Shown in pieces: positions 20,970 to 29,951 of a stretch of 64,000 nucleotides of DNA (positions are counted from its first letter, which is position 1; every line of letters begins with the position of its first letter). The stretch is taken from NCBI GenBank assembly GCA_031277915.1, contig JAITLL010000062.1, positions 1 through 64,000 on the forward strand, in the 5' to 3' direction. Source of the DNA: Acinetobacter sp. GTDB lineage: Bacteria > Pseudomonadota > Gammaproteobacteria > Pseudomonadales > Moraxellaceae. The position numbers and the translations under genes are program-made. The notes below the pieces were generated by a model. It was not told the DNA's origin, searched no databases, and saw nothing but the letters and a program-made list of their open reading frames with translations.

Positions 20970-23024
20970 ATGGGTCATGTTGATTACGACAGCACATTGA
21001 TCATCGGCTCTTTTATTGCGGCTGGCGCTATTTGTTATATCGTGATTTCCATGGAGCAATTAATTTTCAAAAAAATTTATAAAAAGATTGAACCGCTCAT
21101 TTTATTACTCAATGGTTTATTGCTCGCAGCAGCTATTAGTATTGTACATATCGTAGGTATGTATGCTTATCATTTGTTTGAAACAGCTTCTTCTAATATT
21201 CCTTTAATTACAATTTCTTATATTATTAGCGCCGTTCTCTCGTGTATCTCAATTTGGCTAACTTCTCGTTTTTCGCTCCCTATATTTAGACTGATTATCA
21301 GTTCAATTACGATGGGAATTGGTATTTCTGCTTCATATTATGTGAGTATGTTGGGTTGGAATATCGATATTTATAAGAAAGATTACACCTCATTTTTAAT
21401 TTTATTTTCTGTTTTAATTGCCATGAGCGGCTCGGGGCTGGCATTTTTATTGGCTTATAAATTAAAAGATAGTGAACGTCATGGCTTGAGTTTAAAAATA
21501 GCTTTTTCGGTCATGATGACCTTAAGTATTATGGGGATGCACTATACGGCACTCATTGCGACTAATATTACCGATAAATTTGTGAGCCAATATCAGGCTG
21601 AACATGACTTGCTGCTCTTTACGATTATTTTAGTCACTTGTCTGGTACTGGTCGCGAGTTTTATTGTCGCTATGCTCGAACAGCGACTGACCCAGAGAAA
21701 TTTAGAACTACGCAAAGCCAATAAAGAATTAGCCACACTCTCTATTCAAGATAACCTAACTAAGTTACCAAACCGACTTTATTTAGTTGACTACGCCGAA
21801 GTTCTCCTTTCAGACCATCGCTATAAAGAACAAAAAATAGCTTTTCTCTATATAGATTTAGACCGATTTAAGTCGGTAAATGATGCTTTTGGACATCACA
21901 TTGGTGATCAACTCCTTATTCAAATGGCCAATCGGTTACATTGGCAACTTAATGAAAAATGTAAGTTACTTCGAATTGGGGGCGATGAGTTTTTATTAAT
22001 TGCTGAAAATACAGATACTGATGGGGCTATGTATTTAGCGGAAAAAGTATTACAGCTCATTCAAGAAAGTTATCAAATATCGGGTAAAGAAATTAATATT
22101 TCAGCAAGTCTGGGTATCGCAATATTTCCAGAGCATGGGCAAAATGTTCAAGACCTACTCATGAATGCTGATGCCGCCATGCTCATGTCTAAAGAACAGG
22201 GCCGAAATACTTACACCGTCTTTAGTTATTCTACTCATCAGCAAGAAACAAGAAGTCAGTCAAAACTGATCAATGATTTATATAAAGCAGTCGATGAAAA
22301 ACAATTTGTTCTCTATTACCAGCCGAAGTTTAATACCAATCTTGAAATTTGTGGGGTAGAGGCACTCATTCGCTGGAACCACCCATCTTTGGGTATGCTT
22401 ACACCACACATGTTTATTGGTGGGGCAGAAAAGACAGGTTTAATTATTCCAATGGGATATTGGGCGCTTGAGCAAGCTTGTCAGCAAATTCAGGAATGGG
22501 AGCATAGCAATACCCAGTTTTATCCAATAGCAGTAAATTTATCGGCTTTGCAGTTTGAAAATAAAAAGCTCTTTAGTACACTTGAAGGCCTATTAAGAAA
22601 ATATCAAATTCAGCCTCATCACTTAATTGTTGAAATTACTGAATCGACGGCAATGCGGCATATCGACTTAAGTATTCGTGCTTGTGAGCGACTACGAGAT
22701 ATGGGTATTCGAGTGGCGATTGATGACTTTGGGACAGGGCACTCAAGCTTTTTATATTTAAAAGATTTACCAGTAGATGAGCTTAAAATTGACCGTGGTT
22801 TTATTGTAGATTTAAAGCCGGGTTCAAAAGAAGAAGTCATTTTAGAAAGTATTATTCATTTGGCGAAAAAGCTAGGTTTGACCGTAACTGCTGAAGGGGT
22901 CGAAACTCAGCAGCAAGTTGAGATTTTAACACGTTTAGGTTGTCAGCAGTTCCAAGGCTATTTGTTGGGAATGCCTGTAAATGTAGGGCAACTGATACAG
23001 TCACAAGGCGCTCATTTTATTTAA
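20970..23024 (+). CDS. MHYT-sensor GGDEF-EAL cyclic-di-GMP enzyme
   Basis: Inner-membrane signalling protein of 684 residues. Residues about 1-235 form a seven-helix MHYT-type sensor (GMHYTAL motif plus HIVGMYAYH and SYYVSML variants), proposed in the family to bind copper or gas ligands. A GGDEF domain (about 255-415) has an intact RIGGDEF. An EAL domain (about 430-680) has EALIRW, IDDFGTGHS and TAEGVET. Both catalytic motifs look intact, so it could make and degrade c-di-GMP. GGAAG precedes the ATG. Monocistronic. Confidence 0.93.
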   Translation: MGHVDYDSTLIIGSFIAAGAICYIVISMEQLIFKKIYKKIEPLILLLNGLLLAAAISIVHIVGMYAYHLFETASSNIPLITISYIISAVLSCISIWLTSRFSLPIFRLIISSITMGIGISASYYVSMLGWNIDIYKKDYTSFLILFSVLIAMSGSGLAFLLAYKLKDSERHGLSLKIAFSVMMTLSIMGMHYTALIATNITDKFVSQYQAEHDLLLFTIILVTCLVLVASFIVAMLEQRLTQRNLELRKANKELATLSIQDNLTKLPNRLYLVDYAEVLLSDHRYKEQKIAFLYIDLDRFKSVNDAFGHHIGDQLLIQMANRLHWQLNEKCKLLRIGGDEFLLIAENTDTDGAMYLAEKVLQLIQESYQISGKEINISASLGIAIFPEHGQNVQDLLMNADAAMLMSKEQGRNTYTVFSYSTHQQETRSQSKLINDLYKAVDEKQFVLYYQPKFNTNLEICGVEALIRWNHPSLGMLTPHMFIGGAEKTGLIIPMGYWALEQACQQIQEWEHSNTQFYPIAVNLSALQFENKKLFSTLEGLLRKYQIQPHHLIVEITESTAMRHIDLSIRACERLRDMGIRVAIDDFGTGHSSFLYLKDLPVDELKIDRGFIVDLKPGSKEEVILESIIHLAKKLGLTVTAEGVETQQQVEILTRLGCQQFQGYLLGMPVNVGQLIQSQGAHFI

Positions 23025-23173
23025 TCTAGACATTGGGTTAAATTTAAAAATACTGGTTTATATAATATTTAAAACAATAATTTAGTTAATCTAATGAAAT
23101 ACAAAAAGAATTTTAAAAACTTGGCATAAATTCCACATTGACACTTCTAAACTCTCAGATTAAGCTTTGCATG

Positions 23174-23400
23174 CTGGCCTACATTGCCAGGTGGTTTTGA
23201 CAGACCACATACGACCGCATCAGAGTTTTCCCTTCTGAGGGATGATTCTGTGTGTAAGCTCCTCGTCTCCTCCCGTAGCGGTAGGACGGGAGAGGGACAC
23301 CTTCGGGTGTGCTGGCGTCGTACCAGTCTGTCAACCCTCTTTCGTTCTGCCACCATAATTATAAATTAATGCTTTGGCAGAACTCCCAATATAAGGAGTT
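23174..23400 (+). ncRNA. Structured RNA candidate resembling phage C4/CI-type antisense leaders
   Basis: Several compatible stems are visible: CTGGC/GCCAG (23174-23190); a long-range 9-bp pairing TTGACAGAC (23197-23205) with GTCTGTCAA (23326-23334); within it TCAGA/TCTGA, CTCCCGT/ACGGGAG (23270-23292) and a UUCG-capped ACACC/GGTGT (23297-23310). Then TTCTGCCA/TGGCAGAA (23345-23382) and AACTCC/GGAGTT (23381-23400), the last hiding a ribosome binding site. From memory the layout resembles the C4 antisense RNA of phages P1/P7 and P4 CI RNA; that family assignment is inference. Frames across it have odd composition and are probably not coding. Confidence 0.45.
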
Positions 23401-23404
23401 GGCT

Positions 23405-23434
23405 ATGCATACTATTTTTATACCACCAGATTAG
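23405..23434 (+). CDS. Nine-codon reading frame behind a sequestered ribosome binding site
   Basis: ATG 23405 encodes MHTIFIPPD then TAG. AAGGAGTT lies six bases upstream, the best ribosome binding site in this gap, but is paired in the AACTCC/GGAGTT stem. It could be a leader peptide or the surviving start of a decayed gene. Coding status is uncertain. Confidence 0.3.
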   Translation: MHTIFIPPD

Positions 23435-23630
23435 TCTTTAACAGGGTTTGATTACTTTTGAGTTTTCAGACTTTAGTTCGTCACGACTAAAAAATCATAT
23501 CAACTATAAAATTTGAGATGCGTTAGGGCAGTCTTTGGAGCCTTTGCATGCTTTTTTTGCCTAAAGCAAAAGTTGCAGCCGTTTTATCTCATTTAGACAC
23601 AACAACAAATTATTTTATAACGGTACATAT

Positions 23631-24194
23631 ATGCCATATTCAGATCTCTCATTTCGCGCTCTAAGTGCGCTACATAAGTCTCGCTATCTTTTTAGTAAAC
23701 ATGGTTTTCACACCCTTGGTGTAGACCGTATTATAAAAGAAGCCGAGGTGTCAAAAGCCTCGTTTTATAACTATTTCCACTCTAAAGAGCGGCTGATTGA
23801 AATGTGCTTAAACTTTCAAAAAGATGCTCTAAAAGAACAAGTGATCTCGATCATTTACATACAAAAAGATTTGAGTTTACGTGAAAAGCTAAAAGCGCTT
23901 TTCTTTTTACATACTTATTTAGATGGTAACTATTACTTGCTCTTCAGGGCTATTTTTGAAATTGAAAAAATTTATCCTGCTGCCTATGACGTAGTTGTGC
24001 AGTACCGAAACTGGTTCATAAATGAAACTTATCATTTGCTTTTGGCAAGTAATGAAGATGCCATCCAAAAAGATGCCTATATGTTTTTGTTCGTGATGGA
24101 TGGGGTAATTATTCAGCTACTAGATGAAAACAGGGGAGATCAGCGAGAGTTGCTGCTAGAGTATATTTTAAAGGGTATTTTGCTTAATGATTAA
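23631..24194 (+). CDS. TetR-family transcriptional regulator
   Basis: The 187 residues include an N-terminal TetR helix-turn-helix (TLGVDRIIKEAEVSKASFYNYFHSKE, about residues 27-52) and a helical ligand domain without recognisable specificity. Ribosome binding site is weak and the frame is open about 20 codons upstream of the chosen ATG. It follows the structured non-coding region and faces a second TetR gene; no obvious target operon adjoins it, so its ligand is unknown. Confidence 0.85.
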   Translation: MPYSDLSFRALSALHKSRYLFSKHGFHTLGVDRIIKEAEVSKASFYNYFHSKERLIEMCLNFQKDALKEQVISIIYIQKDLSLREKLKALFFLHTYLDGNYYLLFRAIFEIEKIYPAAYDVVVQYRNWFINETYHLLLASNEDAIQKDAYMFLFVMDGVIIQLLDENRGDQRELLLEYILKGILLND

Positions 24195-24344
24195 TTGAAA
24201 TAAATGAGCTTAGGCAACACTATAATTATTATTAATAAATCCTTTAAAGATAGCTGGATTGATATATACCTAAGGCTGTTATGTATGGAGTGCATATCAG
24301 TCTAGTTTTATAAAGCAAAAAGATGAGACAGGTTTTTATAATGT

Positions 24345-24370
24345 AGTGGAGTGATCATTCAAACTCCACT
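24345..24370 (-). repeat. Inverted repeat downstream of the second TetR gene
   Basis: AGTGGAGT / ACTCCACT arms with a 10-base loop, without a T-tract on either strand. It could be a weak terminator for the minus-strand TetR gene. The rest of the 24195-24422 gap shows nothing. Confidence 0.3.
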
Positions 24371-24422
24371 TACATTCAAACAAGATTTGTTGAAACGGTA
24401 CTCTAAAGTATTTAATGTGTTT

Positions 24423-24995
24423 TTAAGCAGCTACACATGCTTGAGTTGTTTCAAGTAAAATCAGTTTGTTTATATAAGACCATGTTTGTTCAGCATTAAT
24501 TTGTGTCTTGTTTGTAGTGCCATCAATAATAAGCCCATCAATAATGTTAAGAAAAAGGCTGCTTAACACTTCAGGACTTTCAATGTCTAGTTCTACAAAT
24601 GTTGATAAAACTAAGCTAAAAACCCATTCACGATATTTATTAATTTGGTTTTTAAGAGAGGGATAAAGTTGTATGACTTCAATGGTCGCTTTTTTAAATA
24701 AACAGCCATTAAAGTCTTCAGTATTAATCCAGTCGATATACCAATTAAAAATATTTTTAAGTTTATTTAATGGGTTATCGATTTTATTAACTTTATCTAA
24801 TAAAGAAGCTTGGACTTCTAAATTCCTTTGATAAAGACATTCCTCAATTAAATTTTCTTTAGAAGAGAAATACTTATAAAAAGTCATTTTTGCAACGTTG
24901 GACTCAGCAATAATTTTATCAACTCCAATAGAGGTGTAACTTTTCTGATTAAAAAGGTTCATTGCTGTTGTTATAATCGTTTCTCTTTTTGACAT
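24423..24995 (-). CDS. TetR-family transcriptional regulator
   Basis: The 190 residues start at MSKRETI; an ATG five codons earlier is possible, but a GGGG lies upstream of the chosen one. The HTH is SIGVDKIIAESNVAKMTFYKYFSSKE. The C-terminal half belongs to the general AcrR/TetR type, with LFKKATIEVIQLYPSLKN. It is divergent from the gene at 25326 across 330 bases of AT-rich DNA that include an imperfect inverted repeat, so control of that gene and of itself is plausible. Confidence 0.85.
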   Translation of the reverse strand: MSKRETIITTAMNLFNQKSYTSIGVDKIIAESNVAKMTFYKYFSSKENLIEECLYQRNLEVQASLLDKVNKIDNPLNKLKNIFNWYIDWINTEDFNGCLFKKATIEVIQLYPSLKNQINKYREWVFSLVLSTFVELDIESPEVLSSLFLNIIDGLIIDGTTNKTQINAEQTWSYINKLILLETTQACVAA

Positions 24996-25188
24996 TGGTT
25001 GCCCCGTCATAGATATTTTTTGATTAACTTCGCTATTGTAAAGTATGAAAGCTTAAATAAAACTTATTTTATGATATTTAAAAAATCATATTTATTCAAT
25101 AGGTTGGTTTATTTTAAAAAGTGTAAAAATGTATATTTTATTGCTAATAGTTTAATTTTTTAAATAATATTAATTAATCCATTGATTT

Positions 25189-25213
25189 GTTGAGATAATA
25201 AACATAATATCAA
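25189..25213. promoter_or_regulatory. Imperfect inverted repeat between TetR and the divergent gene
   Basis: GTTGAGATA ... TATCAAC (one-base bulge) around an AT core, in the 330-base intergenic space. Candidate TetR operator; the remainder of the gap is AT-rich without clear structure. Confidence 0.3.
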
Positions 25214-25325
25214 CTAGTTAAGTATGGGTATACGGAATTTATCCTTTTGGCGATTGAGTTCGGAATGGAAATAGAGGGATGACCTTTAGCTTAACTATAA
25301 GAAAAATTTTTTATTGAGAATGATT

Positions 25326-26189
25326 ATGTCAAAAAAATTTGAAGATTTTGATAATCCAAGACAAAAAGCTTTACAGGGGATGAAAGATAGTATTCCCGCC
25401 CAACAGTGGGAAGAAAACTTAAAGTTTCTGAAACAGTTAAGAAATAAAATCGCGCAATTGCCAGTAAGTACACATCCAGCAATTGAAATATTAAACAACG
25501 GTTATCTTGATAAAGAAACCTTGACACGTATTCATTTAGAGTACCGTCATGCCATTGTACAAATTTTTACTGATGCTTTATTAAAGGCACAGTTCCAAAC
25601 AAAACAGCTTGAACCAAAACTTCACTCTGGGGCTAAAATGTTTCCACGAGTATTATTAAGTTTAAATATACTTGATGAATTTGGCTTTAGACCTGGATTA
25701 GGCAAAGATAATTATTATTTAGGGAATCCTGAATATGCACATTATCCTTTGTATGAAGATTTACTTAATGATTATGGTTTGACTGAAGTGGACCGTCGTA
25801 ATTATAAACCTTCAATAATCGCAGATCAGGTGAGAACATTTTTAGAAGCTTCTTATGAGAGTTATATTAATGTAGTGGCTTTATTGGCTGTGGCCGAAGA
25901 AGAAGTTATTCTTTTTAGTCCACCATTGCGACAAGCAACCAAGTTTGTAAATATTGATGTTGAAGGTGGTGGTTATTACCATGTGCATGGTGTCTCGACC
26001 GATGAAACGGCAGAAGCGGCTGACGATGACCATCAAGATGATCTATGGTTTGCATTGGCTCAAGCCATTACCCAAGCGGACTACGATAACTTAACTCAAC
26101 TCTGTCTTGATTATTGTGCGTTATGGACTGAGTTTTGGGATGCGCAAATTGCCGATGTTCAACTAATTGAAGAAAAGAAACTAGCATAA
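25326..26189 (+). CDS. Unrecognised protein, possible heme-oxygenase-like (HDO) metalloenzyme
   Basis: The 287 residues start from the ATG at 25326 (MSKKFEDF; GAGA upstream), in preference to the TTG four codons earlier. It is soluble and mostly helical, without signal peptide. Helices carry candidate metal ligands: IHLEYRH (about 69-75) and AEEEV, then YYHVHGVSTDETAEAADDDH near 221-240. The last resembles the FxxHxxxDxxH helix of heme-oxygenase-like diiron oxidases and 'iron-containing redox enzymes', but the spacing is stretched. I cannot assign a reaction. Divergent from a TetR gene and followed by its own terminator. Confidence 0.65.
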   Translation: MSKKFEDFDNPRQKALQGMKDSIPAQQWEENLKFLKQLRNKIAQLPVSTHPAIEILNNGYLDKETLTRIHLEYRHAIVQIFTDALLKAQFQTKQLEPKLHSGAKMFPRVLLSLNILDEFGFRPGLGKDNYYLGNPEYAHYPLYEDLLNDYGLTEVDRRNYKPSIIADQVRTFLEASYESYINVVALLAVAEEEVILFSPPLRQATKFVNIDVEGGGYYHVHGVSTDETAEAADDDHQDDLWFALAQAITQADYDNLTQLCLDYCALWTEFWDAQIADVQLIEEKKLA

Positions 26190-26207
26190 ATTATTAAATT
26201 AATTCAT

Positions 26208-26237
26208 AAAAGCCTGTCGATATTGGATAGGCTTTTT
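26208..26237 (+). terminator. Intrinsic terminator after the HDO-like gene
   Basis: Stem AAAAGCCTGTC / GATAGGCTTTT (one G-T pair) with a 7-base loop and a T-tract. Confidence 0.8.
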
Positions 26238-26414
26238 GATTATTAGAGGTATAAAATTTTTAAGGTCTCACTAAACATATTTCAAATATGAAAACACGGT
26301 TAGACAACTCAACAATCTCTAAACAGTACTTATAAATCTGCTACAATTACGCCAATTTTTATTTTGATCGACTTTAGATCTTTGGCACTGCAATCTCCGC
26401 AGTAGGTGTATTTC

Positions 26415-28007
26415 ATGAGTTTTAAAGATGAGTTAGCGGCACAGGTCGCTCAACGACGCACATTTGCTATTATTTCCCACCCCGATGCCGGTAAAACCAC
26501 CATGACAGAAAAACTGTTGTTATGGGGTAAAGCGATTCAGGTTGCAGGGATGGTAAAAAGCCGTAAATCTGACCGTGCTGCTACATCTGACTGGATGGAA
26601 ATGGAAAAAGAACGTGGTATTTCGATCACCACTTCTGTTATGCAGTTTCCATACAAAGGTCACACCATTAATTTACTCGATACACCGGGACATGAAGACT
26701 TCTCGGAAGATACCTATCGTACGCTTACTGCCGTTGACTCAGCACTTATGGTGATCGATGGTGCAAAAGGTGTCGAAGAACGTACCATCAAATTGATGGA
26801 AGTGTGTCGTATGCGTGACACACCCATTATTTCGTTCGTAAACAAAATGGACCGCGAAATTCGTGAGCCACTTGAGTTGTTAGATGAAATTGAAAGCGTC
26901 TTAAAAATTCGTTGTGTACCAATTACATGGCCGCTTGGTATGGGACGTGATTTTGCTGGTGTATACAATATTATTGAAAATAAATTGTATGTGTACAAAG
27001 CAGGTTTCGGTTCAACGATTACCGATATTGAAGTGCGTGATGGCTATGACCATGCCGACATTCGTGAAAAAGTAGGCGATTTGGCTTGGGCTTCTTTTGA
27101 AGAGTCGCTTGAACTTGTGCAAATGGCAAACGAGCCATTAGACCGCGAGCTTTTCTTACAAGGTAAACAAACGCCTGTTCTATTTGGTACAGCATTAGGT
27201 AACTTCGGTGTTGACCATGTTCTTGATGCGTTCATGAACTGGGCACCAGAACCTAAAGCGCATCCAACTCAAGAACGTGTGGTTGAAGCGAAAGAAGAAG
27301 GTTTCTCTGGTTTTGTATTTAAAATTCAAGCCAACATGGACCCGAAACACCGTGACCGTATTGCCTTCATGCGTATTTGTTCAGGTAAATATGAGAAAGG
27401 TCTGAAAATGAATCATGTGCGTATTGGTAAAGAAGTCCGCATTAGTGATGCGTTGACCTTCTTGGCTGGTGAACGTGAGCATTTAGAAGAAGCATGGCCG
27501 GGCGATATTATTGGTTTACACAACCACGGTACGATCCAGATTGGTGATACTTTCACAAGTGGTGAAGATCTTCACTTCACAGGTATTCCTCACTTCGCGC
27601 CAGAAATGTTCCGCCGTGTACGTTTGAGAGATCCATTAAAGTCAAAACAATTGCAAAAAGGTTTGAAAGAGTTGTCTGAAGAAGGTGCAACTCAGGTATT
27701 TATGCCACAAATTAGCAATGATTTGATTGTGGGTGCAGTTGGTGTGCTTCAGTTTGATGTTGTTGCTTATCGTTTGAAAGAAGAATATAAAGTTGACTGT
27801 GTGTACGAGCCAGTAAGTGTAAATACCGTGCGTTGGATTCATTGTGATGATGAGAAGATTCTGAATGAATTTAAGAAAAAAGCACACGACCAACTTTCAA
27901 TTGATGGTGGCGGACACTTAACGTATCTTGCGCCAAGTCGAGTAAACTTGCAGATTATGCAAGAGCGTTGGCCTGATATTCAGTTCCGTAATACACGTGA
28001 ACACTAA
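26415..28007 (+). CDS. prfC: Peptide chain release factor 3
   Basis: Translational GTPase that recycles RF1/RF2. The 530 residues start from ATG 26415 (AGG upstream), three codons inside the longest frame. G1 is [10 protein letters not shown]3 is [15 protein letters not shown], and G4 is NKMDRE. EF-G-like domain 2 and the RF3 C-terminal domain complete it. Monocistronic with a terminator 20 bases after the stop. Confidence 0.97.
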   Translation: MSFKDELAAQVAQRRTFAIISHPDAGKTTMTEKLLLWGKAIQVAGMVKSRKSDRAATSDWMEMEKERGISITTSVMQFPYKGHTINLLDTPGHEDFSEDTYRTLTAVDSALMVIDGAKGVEERTIKLMEVCRMRDTPIISFVNKMDREIREPLELLDEIESVLKIRCVPITWPLGMGRDFAGVYNIIENKLYVYKAGFGSTITDIEVRDGYDHADIREKVGDLAWASFEESLELVQMANEPLDRELFLQGKQTPVLFGTALGNFGVDHVLDAFMNWAPEPKAHPTQERVVEAKEEGFSGFVFKIQANMDPKHRDRIAFMRICSGKYEKGLKMNHVRIGKEVRISDALTFLAGEREHLEEAWPGDIIGLHNHGTIQIGDTFTSGEDLHFTGIPHFAPEMFRRVRLRDPLKSKQLQKGLKELSEEGATQVFMPQISNDLIVGAVGVLQFDVVAYRLKEEYKVDCVYEPVSVNTVRWIHCDDEKILNEFKKKAHDQLSIDGGGHLTYLAPSRVNLQIMQERWPDIQFRNTREH

Positions 28008-28022
28008 TCATGTAAATGTGAC

Positions 28023-28052
28023 AAACAGCTTCGAATAGAAGCTGTTTTGTTT
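28023..28052 (+). terminator. Intrinsic terminator after prfC
   Basis: 10-bp stem AAACAGCTTC / GAAGCTGTTT with loop GAATA, then TTGTTTTG. Confidence 0.8.
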
Positions 28053-28076
28053 TGAAAAATAAGAAAGGATGATGAA

Positions 28077-28919
28077 ATGAATTTGAGTAAAAAGGCAATA
28101 ATTGGGCTTGTAGCTGCAGTCATTGCATTAATTTCTGCTATTTCGGCATTTGTCTGGAAAGGTACTCAGCCCTCATCATCTTCTCAAAAAATTGCAGTTT
28201 CTGCCCAAGAGCATCCTGCTGAAAAGGCAGAGGTTTTACCGTATTTAAATTTGACTGAAACCAAGGCAAGTTATGCAGTGCCGTTTTGTGAAAAGAAAAA
28301 CTGTATTGATGTCGATATTCAAACTATAAAAACTCAAGACACATGGTTAAACAGCTGGATTGAAAAAAGTCAGGCTAAAGTTATTCAGTCTCAAATTGAT
28401 TTGAAAAAAGATTTAAGCTTGCAACAAGCCATAAATGCTTACGTTAAAAAGTCGGATGAATGGCAAGAAAAATATTCTAAAAATCGTGCTTATGAATTAC
28501 ACATACACACACGCATTGCTTCACAGCGTAATCAGTATGTGTTGTTGCAATTGGCTTTGGACAGTAAACAGGAAGAGATTACGATAAAAGATCGTTACTA
28601 TTTTTTTGTGGCTGATCGTAAATTGCATAAAAGCTTAAGCTTGCTTGATATTGTTAAAAAAGACCAACAAACTACAGTCCATCAACTTGTTCAAACTGCT
28701 TATCAAGATTGGTTGAAAAAGCAAACGGATGACATCAAAAAAGATGCGCCAAAAACCTTATATTGGGGCCAAGCCGATTGGTTCTTTGATAGTGAAGGTG
28801 TAGGCCTACACTATCAGGTAAATCAGATTACCAAAGATGCGCCTCAGCTCGATATTTATTTAACAACAGAGCAAACTAAAAAAATATTACAACCTGAGGT
28901 TTATGCACAAATGTTTTAA
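28077..28919 (+). CDS. DUF3298/RsiV-like membrane-anchored protein
   Basis: The 280 residues have an N-terminal membrane helix (about 7-27) and a periplasmic domain. A Cys pair near the start of the domain (FCEKKNC) matches the DCSGKIC of the next gene, and the C-terminal layout (DSEGVGLHYQVNQI) parallels DUF3298 proteins. The GGAHG-type motif of its neighbour is absent, so it is a diverged paralogue. AAGGATG precedes the ATG. Function unknown. Confidence 0.7.
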   Translation: MNLSKKAIIGLVAAVIALISAISAFVWKGTQPSSSSQKIAVSAQEHPAEKAEVLPYLNLTETKASYAVPFCEKKNCIDVDIQTIKTQDTWLNSWIEKSQAKVIQSQIDLKKDLSLQQAINAYVKKSDEWQEKYSKNRAYELHIHTRIASQRNQYVLLQLALDSKQEEITIKDRYYFFVADRKLHKSLSLLDIVKKDQQTTVHQLVQTAYQDWLKKQTDDIKKDAPKTLYWGQADWFFDSEGVGLHYQVNQITKDAPQLDIYLTTEQTKKILQPEVYAQMF

Positions 28920-29003
28920 GTTGGTAGCAGAATTTGCAACCTACATTTAGATGCGCTAACTTCATATGAGTTATGCATAATCTTTTCAGAATAAAGGCAA
29001 AAT

Positions 29004-29951
29004 ATGATGTTAACTGCAAAGGCCTCTCTACGTTTAACGCTACTTGCTTCTGCTATTTTTTTAGTGGCATGTCAGCCTAAAAGTGACCCTAAAAAAGAGT
29101 CGGAAGATCAGCAAAAACCAGCTGTGGTTGAACAAAAGCCTGTAGAGCTGATTCTAAAAGGAGAAACAGTCTCAAGTAAGGTGGCTTTACCTGACTGTAG
29201 TGGTAAAATTTGCCCTGAATTTACAGTAGAGCGCTTGCAAAGTAACTATCCCTTTATTGATAAGATTATTGACCAGCAGGTTTTAAAGGCACTTGGTCAG
29301 ATTCTTGAAATTGCAAAGCCAGATGTAAAAGCAGCAAAAGCTGAGAAAAAGGCAGAAGCTTCGGCAGTTGTTGCAACAGATCAACAAGATAGTTTCGATG
29401 CTCAGGTTCAACGTTATGCAAATTCATTTATTGGTTTAGACAATGAACTCAAAGCGTTAAGTAATAATCATCAGATTAATCTTTTAGTGAAGCCTAAAAT
29501 CATACAGTCGCAAGGTAAAGTGGTGACTGTTGTTGTAAATAGTAGTAGTTATTTGGGTGGGGCACATGGTTCGGCAGCACAGCACTATTATAATTTTGAT
29601 TTAAAAGAACAAAAGCAGGTCAAACTTGAAAACTTGCTACGTCCAGAGAAAAAAGCAGCGCTAGAAAAGTTAGCTCATGAGGCGTTTAAAGCTTGGGTGA
29701 CAGACTCAAAACTTGCCAATAGTGTGAGTGAATATGAACAAGCTTGGCCGTTTAAGCTCACAGAAAACTTCTTGTTAGGTGATCAGGGCTTGATTCTTCA
29801 ATATGGCGAATATGAGATTGGGCCGTATGTAGTCGGGTTGCCTCGTTTAGTGATTCCATACGACCAATTACAAGATGTATTGAAAGAAGAATATTTGCCA
29901 AAGCCTAAGGCTCAAGCTGCTTCGGCACCTGCCGCAAAAAGTGCCAGTTAA
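29004..29951 (+). CDS. DUF3298 (RsiV-family) lipoprotein
   Basis: The 315 residues begin with a lipoprotein signal whose lipobox is LVAC (Cys about residue 23). A low-complexity Lys/Glu/Gln linker and a DUF4163/DUF3298 domain follow, with SSYLGGAHGSA, YYNFDLKE and the EIGPYVVGLPRLVIPY end characteristic of RsiV-like proteins. Family members bind lysozyme in Firmicutes; in Acinetobacter the role is unknown. It ends in an Ala/Ser tail whose stop overlaps the next start (TAATG). Confidence 0.82.
   Translation: MMLTAKASLRLTLLASAIFLVACQPKSDPKKESEDQQKPAVVEQKPVELILKGETVSSKVALPDCSGKICPEFTVERLQSNYPFIDKIIDQQVLKALGQILEIAKPDVKAAKAEKKAEASAVVATDQQDSFDAQVQRYANSFIGLDNELKALSNNHQINLLVKPKIIQSQGKVVTVVVNSSSYLGGAHGSAAQHYYNFDLKEQKQVKLENLLRPEKKAALEKLAHEAFKAWVTDSKLANSVSEYEQAWPFKLTENFLLGDQGLILQYGEYEIGPYVVGLPRLVIPYDQLQDVLKEEYLPKPKAQAASAPAAKSAS

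Larger units (their letters stand above)
23165..23552 (+). other. Region bounded by an 11-bp direct repeat
   Basis: CTTTGCATGCT occurs at 23165-23175 and 23542-23552, on either side of the structured segment. It could mark an inserted element or be chance in AT-rich DNA. Nothing convincing is encoded between 23435 and 23630; one frame there reads QSLEPLHAFFA, a stop, then SKSCSRFISF, which may be a decayed gene. Confidence 0.3.

Noticed and set aside
23147-23369. Frames of 69 (minus) and 61 (plus) residues across the structured segment
   Set aside because: Both are Arg/Ser-rich and arise because the GC-rich stems lack stops. The inverted repeats explain the sequence better than a protein does.
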